Assembly: GCA_002841885.1 (NCBI GenBank)
Contig: PHBE01000004.1
Coordinates: 1-64,000 of the forward strand
DNA from: Deltaproteobacteria bacterium HGW-Deltaproteobacteria-18
Lineage (GTDB): Bacteria; Desulfobacterota; Desulfovibrionia; Desulfovibrionales; Desulfomicrobiaceae
DNA length: 64,000 nt
Reading direction: 5' to 3'
This document shows, one piece after another, positions 56,161-63,744 of this stretch. Each line of letters opens with the position of its first letter. Positions within the stretch are counted from its first letter, which is position 1. The translations under genes and the position numbers were made by a program. The notes beneath the pieces are model-generated. The model did not search any database and had not been told where the DNA came from. It saw only the letters and a list, made by a program, of their open reading frames with translations.

Positions 56161-57444
56161 ATGTCGCACCATTCGCACCGTTCAGGCTATTCCGAACTGA
56201 CCGACCGACTGAACCGCTGCCCCCAGGGCGCCCCGCCCTCCGAGTCCCTGTACAGAATCCTGAAAATCCTTTTTTCCGAACGCGAAGCCGAACTCATCGC
56301 CGTGCTGCCCATCAAGCCTTTTACCGTCCGGAAGGCTTCAGAGATCTGGAAGATGGACCCGGTGCAGACCCAAAATCTGCTCGAAGACCTGGCCGGGCGG
56401 GCCATGCTCGTGGATATCGAGGGGGAAGACGGGAACACGACCTACGTCCTGCCGCCGCCCATGGCGGGCTTCTTTGAATTTTCCATGATGCGCACGCGCG
56501 GCGACATCGACCAGAAGGCGCTGGGCGAGCTGTTCTACCAGTACCTGAACGTCGAGGAAGACTTCATCAAGGCCCTCTTCGTCGACGGCGAGACCCAGCT
56601 CGGCCGCGTCTTCGTGCAGGAGCCCATGCTCTCGCGCGAGAACGCCGTGCATGTGCTGGACTACGAGCGGGCCAGCGAGGTCATCCGCACGGCCAGCCAC
56701 CGCGCCATCAGCACCTGCTACTGCCGCCACAAGATGGAGCACATGGGCCGTGACTGCGACGCCCCCAAGGACATCTGCATGACCTTCAACACCTCGGCCG
56801 CCTCCCTGTCCCGTCACGGCCACGCCCGTCTGGTGGACACCGGCGAATGCCTGGACCTGCTGGACCAGGCCCAGGAGCACGGGCTGGTGCAGTTCGGGGA
56901 GAACGTGCGCGAGCGGGTCAACTTCATCTGCAACTGCTGCGGCTGCTGCTGCGAGGCCATGATCGCGGCCCGCAAGTTCGGCAGCCTCCACCCCGTACAC
57001 ACCACCAACTTCCTGCCCGTTGTGGATGGGGAGGCCTGCAACGGCTGCGGCAAGTGCGCGGCCGCCTGCCCCGTGGAGGCCATGGGCGTGGTCTCGGCCA
57101 ACGACCCGCACCAGCCCAAGCGCAAAAAAGCCCGCGTGGACGAGAACATCTGCCTTGGCTGCGGAGTGTGCGTACGCGCCTGCCCGGACCAGGCCCTGTC
57201 CCTCAAATCCAGGGAGAAGCGGGTCATCTCGCCGCTCAACTCCGTGCACCGCACCGTGGTCATGGCCATTGAGCGCGGCAAACTCCAGCACCTCTTCTTC
57301 GACAACCGGGTGCTCTGGAACCACCGCGCCCTGGCCGCGGTGCTGGGCGTGATCCTGAAGCTGCCGCCCATGAAGCAGATCATGGCCACCGAGCAGGTCA
57401 AGTCGCGGTTCATGGAATATCTGGTGAGGAAGTTCCCGGTCTGA
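56161..57444 (+). CDS. Multi-cluster 4Fe-4S protein with winged-helix-like N-terminus
   Basis: A 427-residue protein. Residues ~30-100 look like a winged helix (FTVRKASEIWKMDPVQTQNLLEDLAGRAMLVDIE). The middle has two Cys clusters: STCYCRHKMEHMGRDCDAP with ICM near residue 180-205, and CNCCGCCCEAM near 260. A dicluster ferredoxin follows: CNGCGKCAAACPVEAM and CLGCGVCVRACPDQAL. The C-terminal 70 residues are basic and helical. It is likely cytoplasmic and redox-active, binding two [4Fe-4S] clusters plus perhaps others. A strong AGGAGG site precedes the ATG. It stands alone. I do not know the partner or reaction. Confidence 0.82.
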   Translation: MSHHSHRSGYSELTDRLNRCPQGAPPSESLYRILKILFSEREAELIAVLPIKPFTVRKASEIWKMDPVQTQNLLEDLAGRAMLVDIEGEDGNTTYVLPPPMAGFFEFSMMRTRGDIDQKALGELFYQYLNVEEDFIKALFVDGETQLGRVFVQEPMLSRENAVHVLDYERASEVIRTASHRAISTCYCRHKMEHMGRDCDAPKDICMTFNTSAASLSRHGHARLVDTGECLDLLDQAQEHGLVQFGENVRERVNFICNCCGCCCEAMIAARKFGSLHPVHTTNFLPVVDGEACNGCGKCAAACPVEAMGVVSANDPHQPKRKKARVDENICLGCGVCVRACPDQALSLKSREKRVISPLNSVHRTVVMAIERGKLQHLFFDNRVLWNHRALAAVLGVILKLPPMKQIMATEQVKSRFMEYLVRKFPV

Positions 57445-57507
57445 AAGGCTGCACGCAAACCGCATAAATCGTATCTGGCAGCCTGCGACACGGCCGCTTC
57501 CCACACA

Positions 57508-57544
57508 CGAAAAACGTCCCGGATTCCCATGGAACCCGGGGCGT
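57508..57544 (-). terminator. Terminator on the minus strand after the DUF202 gene
   Basis: acgtcccgg and ccggggcgt pair with one G-U; on the minus strand the hairpin is followed by a T run (complement of cgaaaaacg). It lies 58 bases past the DUF202 stop, between convergent genes. Confidence 0.6.
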
Positions 57545-57601
57545 CGAATTGAGCGGGCTACGTCCCCAGCCGGTCGTGAAACCCGCCTGAAACGCAATTG
57601 A

Positions 57602-57973
57602 TCAGAGCATGCCGAGCACGAGATAGAGGCAGAGCATAACGCCCATCCCCCCCACCACCGCGTTGATGACCATGGCCGCTTTGGTGTTGTATCCTGCGGG
57701 AATGTCCATCTCGTGCAACGTGGCCAAAAAATGCCTGTGCTGCAGCACGGAGTATATCTCGATGAAGGCGCCGAGAAGGATGAAGCCGATGCCGCCGATG
57801 AAGGACAGGTGCCGCTGCGCCCCGAGCGCTCCCTGCACACCCAGCAGCTGCAGGTAGAGTCCGAAGCGCTCCACCACGAAGCCGAAGGCCATGAGGGAGA
57901 TTCCCGTCCTGTTCCAGGCGAAGAGGGTGCGTTCCGCAGCGAAAAGGACGCGGGGGTCGTTCTGGCCGATCAT
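57602..57973 (-). CDS. DUF202/YidH-type membrane protein
   Basis: A 123-residue protein with three membrane helices and the YidH/DUF202 pattern: RTLFAWNRTGISLMAFGFVVERFG at residues 15-38, HLSFIGGIGFILLGAFIEI near 60, and a final helix ending CLYLVLGML. The function is not known. The start shares ATGA with the galT stop, so the two are coupled. Confidence 0.85.
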   Translation of the reverse strand: MIGQNDPRVLFAAERTLFAWNRTGISLMAFGFVVERFGLYLQLLGVQGALGAQRHLSFIGGIGFILLGAFIEIYSVLQHRHFLATLHEMDIPAGYNTKAAMVINAVVGGMGVMLCLYLVLGML

Positions 57974-59061
57974 GATTTCTCCGTAAGAGGGTGGGGAAGC
58001 TCCACTTCGCGCAGCCTGCGGGCGGCATCTTCCGGAGCGAGGGAGTTGACGAACAGACCCGAGCCCAGCTCGAAGCCCGTCGGGATGCTGGTGCGGGGAC
58101 AGATCTCCAGGTGCCAGTGGAAACTCGCGCTCGCGTCGGCCCCGCCTCCGCGGGGCGCCGAGTGGAGGAAATAGTTGTACTGCACGCCGCCCAGCACGGC
58201 GTCCAGGCGGGTCATGGTCCGCTGAAGCACACGAGCCAGATCGTCCAGATCCGTCGCATCCGCCTGCCGGAAATCATGGGCGTGGGTCAGGGGCAGGATG
58301 TGGATCTCCCACTCGAAGCGGCTGGCGAAGGGCTTGATGGCGATGAATCGCTCCCCTCGCTCGACCACGTACTGGCCCACATGGATCGAACGCCGGACGG
58401 CGCCCGACACCCGGTCGTAGATGGTGGCCTCGTAGGTCAGGGCCTCATCGATGAGGGTGCAGAAGATGCACTGGCCGTGCTTGGCGTGGTACTCCGCGCT
58501 GCTGCGCACCTCGTCGTGGATGTTCTGCGGGACCATGGGGGTGGCGATGATCTGGCTGTGGGTGTGCGGAATGCTCCCGCCCGCCGCCGGCCCGAAGTTC
58601 TTGAAGACCAGAACGGACCTGATGCGTTGGTCGCGTTCAAAGAGCTGGCGCATGCGGTCGCGGTACACGCCGAAGAGCAGCGCCAGATGTGCGGGGCTCA
58701 TCTCGTGCAGGCGGATCCCGTGAAGGTTGTGATCGATGACCACTTCGTGGCGACCGTAGCCGTCGATGGCCTGCTGCACGCCAAAGCTGAGCACCGGCCG
58801 GATCTCCCCGTCCCCGAGGACGGGGTAGAGGTTCTCCACGATGCGCACCTGCCAATCCGCTACGTCCGGCGCCGCCAGTATCTGCGCCGGGGTGCGTTCC
58901 TCGTTGCCGGGGCAGAACGGACATTCCGCCGCGAAGGGCCGGGCGTCATGCTCAAGCGGCGCCTCCCGGCTCCGCGGCCGCTGGCTGCGGGCCGTGGCGA
59001 TGAGCACCGACTCCGAGGGCACGATGGGATTGACGCGGATTTCACGTATGAATTCAGACAT
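57970..59061 (-). CDS. galT: Galactose-1-phosphate uridylyltransferase-type (HIT superfamily) enzyme
   Basis: A protein of about 363 residues of the GalT branch of HIT proteins. A zinc pair is seen in CPFCPGNE near residue 47, the nucleophile-His region is PHTHSQIIATP near residue 167, a second CxxC is CIFC near 199, and FHWHLEICPR near 310. It should transfer a nucleotidyl group via a His-UMP or His-AMP intermediate; true galactose use cannot be distinguished from related ADP-sugar phosphorylase activity. Start 59061 is chosen because AAGGACG lies just upstream and MSEFIREIRVNP fits the family start. Confidence 0.85.
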   Translation of the reverse strand: MSEFIREIRVNPIVPSESVLIATARSQRPRSREAPLEHDARPFAAECPFCPGNEERTPAQILAAPDVADWQVRIVENLYPVLGDGEIRPVLSFGVQQAIDGYGRHEVVIDHNLHGIRLHEMSPAHLALLFGVYRDRMRQLFERDQRIRSVLVFKNFGPAAGGSIPHTHSQIIATPMVPQNIHDEVRSSAEYHAKHGQCIFCTLIDEALTYEATIYDRVSGAVRRSIHVGQYVVERGERFIAIKPFASRFEWEIHILPLTHAHDFRQADATDLDDLARVLQRTMTRLDAVLGGVQYNYFLHSAPRGGGADASASFHWHLEICPRTSIPTGFELGSGLFVNSLAPEDAARRLREVELPHPLTEKS

Positions 59062-59335
59062 GGCACGTCCTTTGTGATGAATGCCCAGCCTATACCACAA
59101 AGCAAGCCGACGTCCAGAAAGTCACCTAACGTTTCGCCCGGCATGCGCCAAACCCGAACTCGTCGGCGGCACTACGCCTTCCTGCGCGCCACCGTGCGTC
59201 AATCACGCCTGAACGTTACCGCCATCCACCAGACAATTCGTTCTCGCATGTCAACCGATTCGCTCCTGGCGCGTTTAGAGGGAAGAACCAGTGGATTCGA
59301 ATCCGTCTTATGTTCGCAACCCTTCTGGAGGCAGT

Positions 59336-60088
59336 ATGCAAAAAAGTACCCTCTTTCTGGTGCTCACGGCCGCGTTCCTGTCCTGGACAGTCCAGCAAAC
59401 GCCGGTTTCGGCGGCTGGAGCCCAAGGCCTCGGAATATCCACAGTCATGGAAACCCTCGACACGAACCTGGACGGGGTGCTTTCCTATAACGAATTTTCC
59501 GCAGGCTTCCCTGATGTGGACCCAACCAGCGTTGATCTCGGCACGGTGGACGGGTTTGTCGACCGCAACGAACTGGAGGACGCTCATTCCGATCTCGGCA
59601 TCGGACTTGGCAGAGGCCCCATGGATGCCAACAAGGACGGGGTCATTTCCATCGCGGAGTTCCAGGCGGAATATCCCGACTTCGACGTAACGACCCTGGA
59701 AACGTTCGACGATGGCGTGATGACCATGAGAGAACTTGACGCCCTTCGCGATGAAGGCATCGTGCCAGGACGCGGCCCGATCGACAAAACGGTCGCCCTT
59801 GATACCGACCTCAGCGTTACAGACGCTGACCGAGACCAGGATCGCGACCGTGACCAGGATCGCGACCGTGACCAGGATCGTGACCGCGACCAGGATCGTG
59901 ACCGTGACCAGGATTGTGACGGCAAAAACGGCGGAGGCGATGGCGGAAGCAACGGCGGAGGCAACGGCGGAGACAATGGCGGAAGCAATGGCGGAGGCAA
60001 TGGCGGAGGCAATGGCGGAGGCAATGGCGGAGGCAATGGCGGAGGCAATGGCGGAGGCAATGGCGGAGGCAATGGCGGAGGCAAGTAG
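59336..60088 (+). CDS. Exported EF-hand protein with DRDQ and GGGN tandem repeats
   Basis: A 250-residue protein with a signal peptide (LFLVLTAAFLSWTVQQTPVSAAG). Residues ~40-150 contain at least two EF-hand loops, DTNLDGVLSYNEF and DANKDGVISIAEF, plus weaker ones (GTVDGFVDRNEL; DDGVMTMRELD). Then five DQDRDR units and thirteen GGxN units make a long acidic/basic and glycine-rich tail. It is probably a secreted or surface calcium-binding protein. GGAGG lies upstream of the ATG. The sigma factor gene starts 107 bases after its stop, and the DUF3106 gene two genes on has a similar Gly-rich tail. Confidence 0.75.
   Translation: MQKSTLFLVLTAAFLSWTVQQTPVSAAGAQGLGISTVMETLDTNLDGVLSYNEFSAGFPDVDPTSVDLGTVDGFVDRNELEDAHSDLGIGLGRGPMDANKDGVISIAEFQAEYPDFDVTTLETFDDGVMTMRELDALRDEGIVPGRGPIDKTVALDTDLSVTDADRDQDRDRDQDRDRDQDRDRDQDRDRDQDCDGKNGGGDGGSNGGGNGGDNGGSNGGGNGGGNGGGNGGGNGGGNGGGNGGGNGGGK
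59834..59923 (+). repeat. In-frame 18-base tandem repeat encoding DQDRDR
   Basis: Five units of gac cag gat cg- gac cg- with third-base changes only, the last ending in tgtgacggc. The frame is preserved, so the repeat expands or shrinks the protein by six residues per unit. Confidence 0.85.
59930..60085 (+). repeat. In-frame 12-base tandem repeat encoding GGGN
   Basis: Thirteen units of the type ggcggaggcaat; the first five vary (gat, agc, gac, aac codons) and the last eight are nearly identical, suggesting recent expansion by slippage. The final unit ends in aag before the stop. Confidence 0.9.
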
Positions 60089-60096
60089 GCGATACG

Positions 60097-60122
60097 ACCC
60101 GTGCGGCTTCGGCCGCCCGGGT
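60097..60122 (+). terminator. UUCG-loop hairpin after the EF-hand gene
   Basis: acccg-t-gcggc-ttcg-gccgc-c-cgggt forms a stable stem with a UUCG tetraloop but no T tract. It may slow or protect transcripts between the EF-hand and sigma factor genes. Confidence 0.5.
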
Positions 60123-60195
60123 CTGATCCCGGAAATCACCGGACGAAAACAGGAACCGCGTTGCACCTAACCGCGCGCGTCTGTACAGCTTGTGC

Positions 60196-60747
60196 ATGTC
60201 GAAAAACTCGAACCCCCTGGACGTCTTTCTCGCAACCGTCGAAGGCCGGGCCTTTTTCATGGCCCGGCTTGGAACACGATGTGATGCGGACGCTCTCGAT
60301 GTCGTCCAGGACGCGATGATACGGTTCGCCAATTATTACTCGAAAAAACCGGCAGAAGAATGGAAACCCCTTTTCTACAGGGTGTTGCAGAGCAAAATAA
60401 TCGACTGGCACAGACGCGAATTCGTCAGATCCAGAATCCTCGTGTTCCTGAATCCCGGCGCCTCGAGCAACAACAACCACGGTCACGAATCGTCCTGCCA
60501 ACTGCCGGACCCCGACGGAGCAAGTGCCGAAGACTGCGCCGCGAGGAACATCTTCATGAAGAAACTGCGCACCTCCCTGACAGACCTGCCCCTTCGCCAG
60601 CGCCAGTCTTTTCTTCTGCGCGCCTGGGAAGGCCTGAGCGTGGCCGAAACGGCCCTGGCCATGGGATGCTCTGAAGGTTCGGTGAAGACGCACTACTCGA
60701 GGGCGCTCGCAACGCTCAAAACCCACCTGGAAGGACACGGGTCATGA
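60196..60747 (+). CDS. ECF-type RNA polymerase sigma factor
   Basis: A 183-residue sigma factor. Region 2 shows DALDVVQDAMIRFANYYSKKPAEEWKPLFYRVLQSKIIDWHRR (residues ~34-78); region 4 shows LTDLPLRQRQSFLLRAWEGLSVAETALAMGCSEGSVKTHYSRALATLK (residues ~128-175). A Ser/Asn-rich linker joins them. The start could be ATG 60196 or TTG 60190; neither has a clear ribosome site. The stop overlaps the start of a membrane protein that resembles an anti-sigma factor. Likely targets are the neighbouring secreted proteins, which is inference from position. Confidence 0.9.
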   Translation: MSKNSNPLDVFLATVEGRAFFMARLGTRCDADALDVVQDAMIRFANYYSKKPAEEWKPLFYRVLQSKIIDWHRREFVRSRILVFLNPGASSNNNHGHESSCQLPDPDGASAEDCAARNIFMKKLRTSLTDLPLRQRQSFLLRAWEGLSVAETALAMGCSEGSVKTHYSRALATLKTHLEGHGS

Positions 60748-61112
60748 ACGACGATCCCATTCTCAAAACGATCTGCGATCACCTCGATGCAGCGGTAGAC
60801 GCCCTCGACGAGGGGACACGCCGGCGTCTGGCGGAAATACGGGGAACGTCGCTTGACGTGGCCTCCGGCAGGGGATGGATGCGGATGCTGCAGGAGTTCA
60901 TTGCCCTTTCAGGCCGACCGGTGCGCTACGCAACGGCGGGAGGAATCCTTCTGGCCCTGTTTCTCATGTTTCACGAACCCCCTGCGGACGAACGAATGGC
61001 CGTGTCCGCGCCCCTGGAACGGTTGGAACTGCTGGCCTCGGCGCAGGATGTCGAGTTCTACAGAAACCTGGAGTTCATTGCCTGGTATGCACAGACACAA
61101 CGCGGGAAATGA
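60744..61112 (+). CDS. Putative membrane anti-sigma factor (DUF3619-like)
   Basis: A 122-residue single-pass protein. The cytoplasmic N-terminal part (MNDDPILKTICDHLDAAVDALDEGTRRRLAEIRG) matches the short DUF3619-like region found after sigma factor genes in proteobacteria. A membrane segment lies near residues 73-88 (ATAGGILLALFLMF), and the C-terminal 30 residues (ERLELLASAQDVEFYRNLEFIAWYA) would be periplasmic. The ATGA overlap with the sigma gene supports a paired role. Inference: it holds the sigma factor inactive until a signal arrives. Confidence 0.75.
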   Translation: MNDDPILKTICDHLDAAVDALDEGTRRRLAEIRGTSLDVASGRGWMRMLQEFIALSGRPVRYATAGGILLALFLMFHEPPADERMAVSAPLERLELLASAQDVEFYRNLEFIAWYAQTQRGK

Positions 61113-61344
61113 TCCCCTGAAACTCTGCCTGCTGCTCTCTGTCGCCCTGCTTCTGGGCATGGGGAAGGCGCAGGAAGCATTCGTCGGGCAATCCGAGGCG
61201 AGAACGAACGCGACTCTGAGCGATGCCCCTCCGCCGGGCCTGCTGGAATTTCTGACCACCTTCGATGTCGGCAATGCCCGGTTCGCAGATCCGGCCATGC
61301 TCGAAGCCTTTGCCCCGGAACCACTCAAGAGGCATGCGCAATGA
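61087..61344 (+). CDS. Small exported protein of the sigma-factor locus
   Basis: A protein of about 85 residues: after a short polar start (MHRHNAGNDPLK) there is a hydrophobic stretch (LCLLLSVALLLGMGKAQEA) that looks like a signal peptide, then a soluble region (LLEFLTTFDVGNARFADPAMLEAF). The start overlaps the previous gene by 26 bases and the stop overlaps the DUF3106 ATG. I see no known family. Its place between the anti-sigma and DUF3106 genes suggests a linked envelope role. Confidence 0.6.
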   Translation: MHRHNAGNDPLKLCLLLSVALLLGMGKAQEAFVGQSEARTNATLSDAPPPGLLEFLTTFDVGNARFADPAMLEAFAPEPLKRHAQ

Positions 61345-62009
61345 AAACATACCTGCCAATCGGCATGATACTCCTTGTCCTGATGCTGGCCCCGCCCGCC
61401 GTCTTCTCAAAGGGCACACCCTGGTCGGAACTCGCGCCCGAGGACAGGCAGGTGCTCGTCAGACACGCAGGGCAATGGGACGGCCTCGACACGCAGCAGC
61501 AGGAGCGGCTGCTGCATGGCGCACGTATGTGGAGGTCCATGACCCCGGAGCAGCGGGACATGGCGCGAGAGCGCTTCCGGGAATGGGAAACCATGACCGA
61601 AGAGCAGAAACAGGAGACGATGGAGCGATTTGAACGCTTCCGTGCGCTTCCCCGTGAAAAACGCGACACGCTGTTTGAAGCCTGGGACGACTTCCGCAGG
61701 CTCCCCGCAGCGCGGCAGCAGGAACTGCGCAAGGCATGGCAGGGTCTCCCGCCTGAAGAAAAGCACAAGGCCCTCGACAAGGTCGTGCACGAGCCGATGC
61801 CGAATAATCCCTCACCGAAACGCGATGACGAACAGGGAGGCATGCCTGGCGGAAACGCCGGAGATGGCGGGGGTGGCGACTCCGACGGAAACGAGGGAGG
61901 AGGCCAAGGTGGAAACGGCGCAGAGAGCTCGGGTGCTAACGGCGGAGGAAGCTCGGGCGGTGGCGGTGAAGGAAGTGCGGGCGGCAACGGGAAAGGGGGA
62001 AAGAACTGA
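61341..62009 (+). CDS. Exported DUF3106 protein with Gly-rich tail
   Basis: A 222-residue protein with a signal peptide (GMILLVLMLAPPAVFSKG). Residues ~25-150 are DUF3106: charged helical repeats with W-x-x-M/L-P/T-x-E-x-R pattern (MWRSMTPEQRDMARERFREWETMTEEQKQ). The C-terminal 60 residues are Gly/Asn/Ser-rich (GGNAGDGGGGDSDGN), like the tail of the EF-hand protein upstream. DUF3106 genes commonly follow sigma and DUF3619 genes in proteobacteria, though their job is unknown. Start overlaps the previous stop by 4 bases; a hairpin follows. Confidence 0.82.
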   Translation: MKTYLPIGMILLVLMLAPPAVFSKGTPWSELAPEDRQVLVRHAGQWDGLDTQQQERLLHGARMWRSMTPEQRDMARERFREWETMTEEQKQETMERFERFRALPREKRDTLFEAWDDFRRLPAARQQELRKAWQGLPPEEKHKALDKVVHEPMPNNPSPKRDDEQGGMPGGNAGDGGGGDSDGNEGGGQGGNGAESSGANGGGSSGGGGEGSAGGNGKGGKN

Positions 62010-62046
62010 CCCTCCCCTCTATCGCCTGGCCGTCACTGTGCATGAA

Positions 62047-62075
62047 AAAGGCCCGAGGAAATCCTGCGGGCCTTT
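62047..62075 (+). terminator. Hairpin after the DUF3106 gene
   Basis: aaaggcccg and cgggccttt pair over 9 bp around a loop of about 11 bases, followed by ttccgtttt. The T tract is broken, so moderate efficiency is expected. No gene is seen from 62076 to 62259. Confidence 0.6.
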
Positions 62076-62259
62076 CCGTTTTCCGGACACGGACGTCACC
62101 TGAACCTCAGTAATGGCAGGGCGGAACACAAGGGCAGAGCCCAGGCGGCAAGGCGATACGCCCCACGTCCTGCCCTGAGAATTCCACCGGCCGTTTCCAT
62201 GGCCGGGCGAGTCGGGTGCGCGACCCTGCAGCAAAATCCCGGGACGTGGGAAGAAATGC

Positions 62260-63363
62260 TTACATGGCACCCCGTCCGAGGTTCACGCCCGTGGCCTCGG
62301 CCGTGCGGATGAGCTGGTGATCCAGGGGTACGGTGCGGCAGATCCCGGCCAGTTCGGCCAGGGGCACCAGAACGATGTCCGGGGTCTTGAGGGCGACCAT
62401 GGTTCCGAACTCGCCGCGCGCGGCCGCGTCAACGGCCGCCGCGCCGAGCCGTGTGCCGAGCACCCGGTCGAAGGCCGTGGGCGAACCGCCGCGCTGGATG
62501 TGGCCCAGGACCGTGGTCCGCACCTCAAGCGGAATGCTCTCGCGAATCTGATTGGCCAGGTGAAAGCCGATGCCGCCCAGCTGCTCCACTCCCTGCAGAC
62601 GCGTGGCGGCCGTGCCCTGGGTGATGCGCTCGCCGCCCTCCTCCCTGGCCCCCTCGGCCACCATGACGATGCTGAAGGGGCTGCCGCCCTGCAGCCGATG
62701 CCGGATTTTGGTCACCACGTTGTCGAGGACATATGGAATCTCGGGGATGAGGATGATGTGCGCTCCCCCGGCCAGACCCGCCTCCAGGGCGATCCACCCG
62801 GCATTGCGGCCCATGACCTCCAGAATCATGACCCGGTCGTGGCTGCGGCCCGTGGAGTGCAGCCGGTCCATGGCATCGCAGGCCACCTGCACGGCCGTCT
62901 GGAAACCAAAGGTGTAGTCAGTGCCAAAGAGATCGTTGTCGATGGTCTTCGGTATGCCGACCACGGGCAGGCCCATCTCCTGGAATTTGTGCCCCAGCTC
63001 CAGGGTGCCTTCGCCGCCGACCACAAAGAGGCAGTCGAGCTCCAGGGAACGAAAGGTGTCCATGGCCTGGCCCGAAAGATCGCGGGTCATGATCTCTCCC
63101 TTCTCGTCGAACTCGCGGTAGGCAAAGGGATTGCCCTTGTTGGTCGTGCCGAGAATGGTCCCGCCCAGGGTCAGGATATCCTTGGTATTGCGGGTGGTGA
63201 GCGGCATTGTGCGACCGAAGACGAGGCCGTCGAAACCGTCCTCGAGCCCCACCACCTCGGCGCCGTACTGGATGATGGCCGTGCGGGTCACGGCCCGGAT
63301 GACGGCGTTGAGACCGGAGCAGTCGCCCCCGCCCGTCAGGATGCCTACGCGTTTCAAACCCAT
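62260..63363 (-). CDS. pfkA: 6-phosphofructokinase
   Basis: A protein of about 367 residues that phosphorylates fructose 6-phosphate. The N-terminus MGLKRVGILTGGGDCSGLNAVIRA starts the nucleotide-binding site; catalytic TIDNDL lies near residue 128 and GHIQRGGSP near 285. At the sites that separate ATP from pyrophosphate use, the residues are Gly (VGGEGT, E. coli position 104) and Lys (PKTIDND, position 124), the pattern of group III enzymes that mostly use ATP. AGGAGG precedes the chosen ATG. The DeoR-type regulator gene lies divergently, 381 bases upstream, suggesting sugar-linked control. Confidence 0.92.
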   Translation of the reverse strand: MGLKRVGILTGGGDCSGLNAVIRAVTRTAIIQYGAEVVGLEDGFDGLVFGRTMPLTTRNTKDILTLGGTILGTTNKGNPFAYREFDEKGEIMTRDLSGQAMDTFRSLELDCLFVVGGEGTLELGHKFQEMGLPVVGIPKTIDNDLFGTDYTFGFQTAVQVACDAMDRLHSTGRSHDRVMILEVMGRNAGWIALEAGLAGGAHIILIPEIPYVLDNVVTKIRHRLQGGSPFSIVMVAEGAREEGGERITQGTAATRLQGVEQLGGIGFHLANQIRESIPLEVRTTVLGHIQRGGSPTAFDRVLGTRLGAAAVDAAARGEFGTMVALKTPDIVLVPLAELAGICRTVPLDHQLIRTAEATGVNLGRGAM

Positions 63364-63744
63364 GCTTCCTCCTGGAACAACGATTTCTTCATGATTGCCT
63401 CCTACATCGGCAGCGCATCGCCCGTCCATCCCCGGATCGAAACCTCACCGCAAGCCAGGGCATGAGCAGATCACAACCCGGATCCGAGTCAAAACGCTCT
63501 CCAAGGAGCATGCCCCATGAAAGAAAATCACCTGCTCCATTGTCGAACTCTCGCAAATTGGCAGGTTCGAAGCTTTCCGCCAGGTCAGCAGCTCACGCAG
63601 AATGGAAGGATTCCATGATTTCAATTTGATGTGTTTTTTTGTTTGAATAATGTTGTTTTTTGTTTAAAACATATTGACCGCATCGACTTAATCTGAAAAC
63701 AAAACAAAAAAGCACACCAATTCTATAAAAAATTTGAGAAAATC
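63364..63744. other. Divergent region between pfkA and DeoR gene with T-rich repeats
   Basis: No gene is supported. The right half is AT-rich and holds two T-rich direct repeats, tgtttttttgtttgaa (63632-63647) and tgttttttgtttaaaa (63654-63669), 22 bases apart, and an inverted A-rich copy gaaaacaaaacaaaaaag (63695-63712). Such repeats could be the operator of the adjacent DeoR-family regulator. Confidence 0.4.

Noticed and set aside
59834-60085. CRISPR-like array
   Set aside because: The repeats are head-to-tail without spacers and keep a reading frame; they are coding minisatellites.
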